From Larix kaempferi (Eukaryota > Streptophyta > Pinopsida > Pinales > Pinaceae): a stretch of 64,000 bases of DNA. How positions within the stretch are numbered: the first letter of the stretch is position 1; each line of letters opens with the position of its first letter. The stretch covers positions 2,729,501-2,793,500 of the forward strand of contig BSBM01000877.1 in the NCBI GenBank assembly GCA_027924585.1, in the 5' to 3' direction. The translations under genes were made by a program, and so were the position numbers. The notes beneath the pieces were generated by a model. It did no database searches. It saw only the letters and a program-made list of their open reading frames with translations, and had not been told where the DNA came from. This document shows positions 62,793 through 64,000 of the stretch, piece by piece.

Positions 62793-63499
62793 CTTGTTCT
62801 TGAAAAAATAAAGTATGCTCCACGAACTATAATTCCTATTCTCCGAAATAATATTAATATACAATAAATAAAAACCATAGAATCAAACATTAGATAGGGA
62901 AAATATCAATAGCATACTGCACCTATCAGGTAGTTATAGGCTGAGTACAAGATTGAAATTAACAAAGAGCACATACTACAAGAAAGAATATGAAGCTGCT
63001 GCCGTATTATAGTAACATCTTTATATGGAATTGGAAACCAAAAAATCAGAAGAGTTGAAGACAAAAAAGAAAACAAATAATGGATGTGAAATAGTAATCA
63101 CCATGTTCGACTTACAGAAAGTCCTGGAAGGAAATATTCAACAAATCAGTAGGCACTGGCTATCCCTCTTTGGCAAATAGTTGAAACCGAGATAATCAAC
63201 AATGCCTTGGGGATCCCCATTGAAGTGCAAACCATATGAGCAGTAGCACACATTACAAAGGATCCTAACCAGGATTAGACCATGATTCTAGAAGTCCACA
63301 TACTCATCTTTTACAGAGATGCAAAAAATAACCCAGGGTTAAAGCGAGGGGAGGAAAAATTAGATACAGGAAAGGCAGTGATAATATTTGGCATAGGATG
63401 GATCAGGCATCTAATAGTGATGTTAAGCTTTTGCTTCAGGATTACATAGCTACTGATAAAAGGAGATTCCCTTTTGACAATTAACTTGGTACTACGTTA
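62793..63499. other. No recognised gene
   Basis: I searched this stretch for the two missing VPS13 N-terminal exons and found nothing convincing. Confidence 0.45.
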
Positions 63500-64000
63500 C
63501 GTGGGAGCGCCCCCCCCCCCCCACCCCCGCTCCCGCTCCGGAAGCTCGCTCCGAGCGGAAGCGCGCTTTGCTTTCAATCCCGATCGGGAGCGATTTTTGG
63601 GAGCTCGCTTCCGGGTGAAAATTTTCGCTCCCTGCCTCTGCTGGGGAGCCATGAGGGAACGATCGGGAGCGACCGCTCCCTAGTCGCTGCCTCATCGCTC
63701 CCGATCGCTCCCAAAAACACTTTAAAAGCACTCCCTAATCACTCCCGATCGCTCCCAAAAACACTTTAAAAGCACTCCCTAATCGCTCCCCGTCATTCCC
63801 GCCAGCGCTCCCGAGGAAATCCGCGGCTTGAAGATGATGGGCGTTTTTTTTTTGTTTTGAGGGGGAGTTTGCTTGGGCTATAAAACACTCCCCCATTTCA
63901 TTTCACTTCATTGTTGCCATTTCATTCACCATTGCAAGGGTATGAGGAGCTTGGAGTGCATTTGGAGATTTTGCAAGAAGATTGGACTCTTGGACTTTGG
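63500..64000 (+). mobile_element. GC-rich GCTCCC-word block and promoter, likely hAT 5' end
   Basis: 63500-63830 is far richer in G+C than its surroundings and is built from GGGAGCG, CGCTCCC and CGATCGGGAGCG words, with a C-run at 63511-63522 and a 45-bp tandem duplication from 63694. A TATAAAA box at 63879-63885 follows. The same words end the transposase-bearing remnant at 12533. The element runs off the window, so it might be a full copy. Confidence 0.6.

Noticed and set aside
63117-63135. Possible tiny VPS13 exon (TTCCAG...GTAAGTCG on minus)
   Set aside because: It would be 8 bp and encode nothing like the chorein start.
1-64000. tRNA, rRNA or other structural RNA genes
   Set aside because: TGGTATCAGAGC sites are primer-binding sites beside LTRs, not tRNA genes; I saw no cloverleaf or rRNA sequence.

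Overview
The window looks like intergenic-sized plant nuclear DNA from a large, transposon-rich genome. Pointers are plant-type Ty1-copia, LINE and hAT elements, tRNA-Met-type primer sites (TGGTATCAGAGC), and one host gene whose introns reach 11 kb. A gymnosperm-like genome is my guess; nothing in the window fixes the species.

One host gene runs the whole length on the minus strand: a VPS13 (chorein) lipid-transfer protein. I can place 22 exons, from 61634 down to 10793. All 21 introns between them are GT-AG, all phases agree, and together they give 949 uninterrupted codons. The start (about 70 residues, by family comparison) and the C-terminal two thirds or more of the protein are not seen and should lie outside the window. 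Introns fall into two sizes: most are 89-450 bp, but four are 8.9-11.2 kb and two more are 2.0 and 3.6 kb. The large ones are full of transposons.

Layout. 1-2148: 5' end of a minus-strand copia element with an open gag-protease frame. 2.1-10.8 kb: repeats and a solo LTR (7184-8425, TSD CTCTT). 10.8-14.7 kb: VPS13 exons, with a hAT transposase remnant and a Ty3-gypsy fragment in one intron. 14.7-28 kb: introns with a hAT element (16793-17434), an LTR element carrying two nested hAT elements (19696-23650), a solo LTR (24223-24579) and another hAT element (26311-27021). 27.9-29.1 kb: VPS13 exons. 29.6-34.2 kb: a complete but internally deleted copia element with two nested LTRs. 34.2-37.7 kb: two LINE fragments in opposite orientation. 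37.7-39.5 kb: copia gag and LTR. 40.3-41.2 kb: VPS13 exons. 43.0-48.9 kb: a rearranged copia with two reverse-transcriptase segments and long 3' minisatellites. 51.0-51.9 kb: VPS13 exons. 53.3-59.5 kb: copia 3' end with a hAT in its minisatellite, inserted in the LTR of an internally degenerate LTR element. 59.6-61.0 kb: LINE ORF1 remnant. 61.3-61.6 kb: VPS13 exons. 61744-62784: a third copy of one hAT family. 63.5-64 kb: GC-rich end of another hAT-like element.

The most interesting signals are: (a) several hAT-like families whose ends are built from different short repeated words, three copies of one family having identifiable target duplications; (b) copia-derived elements with little coding capacity; (c) a conserved short module shared by 11 otherwise different LTRs; (d) minisatellites between pol and the 3' LTR; (e) a phase-preserving tandem duplication of part of a VPS13 exon.
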